Shown: positions 7,309 to 7,465 of the stretch, in pieces | Layout: the number at the start of each line of letters is the position of its first letter | Position numbering within the stretch: position 1 is the stretch's first letter | NCBI GenBank assembly: GCA_937858235.1 | Contig: CALLZZ010000092.1 | Location: 1 to 7,465, forward strand | Direction: 5' to 3' | DNA: 7,465 nucleotides | Source of the DNA: an uncultured Clostridia bacterium | Lineage (GTDB): Bacteria > Bacillota > Clostridia > Oscillospirales > Oscillospiraceae | Program-made: the position numbers and the translations under genes | The notes under the pieces: model-generated | What the model was told of the DNA's origin: nothing | What the model saw: only the letters and a program-made list of their open reading frames with translations | The model's database searches: none

Positions 7309-7465
7309 TCCCGCATGGGCGGCAGGCAGCTTCTTTTTATGGCGCTGAAAAAAATGCCGAATTACAAAAAGTCAATGAGATTCTCAGGAAAATAATTATC
7401 CCCCGGCTGTGCCCAACATCATAAACTTAAGGATTATTTACTATTGATGATTTTTATTGAATAAA
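7309..7465. other. Intergenic tail with no convincing gene
   Basis: No gene is supported in these 157 bases. An ATG-started frame at 7296-7424 (42 codons) overlaps the end of the lipoprotein gene but has no ribosome binding site. An imperfect inverted repeat at 7320-7359 (CGGCA/TGCCG outside, CAGC/GCTG inside, with an internal bulge) is followed by AATTACAAAAAG, not a T-run, so it is not called a terminator. The last 45 bases or so are clearly AT-rich, which fits the end of the operon. No promoter for a downstream gene can be defended. Confidence 0.5.

Noticed and set aside
7320..7359. Possible terminator after the lipoprotein gene
   Set aside because: The stem is interrupted by a bulge and an A-run and is not followed by T residues on the + strand.

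Overview
The window looks like an exopolysaccharide synthesis and modification locus from a Gram-positive (Firmicutes, probably clostridial) chromosome. The lineage is inferred from three things: clear purine-rich Shine-Dalgarno sites, a lipoprotein-type signal peptide, and the PilZ/GT2, NodB and GH18 family styles. The base composition is moderate and even by eye. All four genes lie on the + strand, with gaps of only 2 and 21 bases and one 8-base overlap, so they read as one operon that begins upstream of the window.

Layout: (1) bases 1-2490, the 3' part of a large secreted or surface protein with three NodB-type (CE4) deacetylase folds in a row. Only the last keeps the catalytic motifs; the first two look like catalytically dead copies. 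(2) 2493-4385, a membrane glycosyltransferase of family GT2 with an N-terminal PilZ (c-di-GMP-binding) domain. Its catalytic motifs are hyaluronan synthase/NodC-like, including SGPLSxYRR, GDDR, QQxRW and WGTR. (3) 4378-6249, a single-pass membrane protein with a PgaB/IcaB-like deacetylase fold that has lost its catalytic residues, then a beta-rich region and an aromatic C-terminal tail. (4) 6271-7308, a lipoprotein with a GH18 (chitinase-like) barrel that keeps the catalytic glutamate. Bases 7309-7465 hold no convincing gene and become AT-rich toward the edge.

How the parts may work together (inference): the PilZ-gated synthase would make and export a beta-linked polymer, probably containing N-acetylhexosamine. 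The active NodB domain would remove acetyl groups outside the cell. The dead NodB domains could bind or guide the chain. The GH18 lipoprotein would trim or release it. The set parallels the Pga/Ica (poly-N-acetylglucosamine) and Pel systems in logic, but differs in gene make-up. The polymer could be chitosan-like, PNAG-like or something else; sequence alone cannot decide. No RNA gene, mobile element, CRISPR array or riboswitch was seen.
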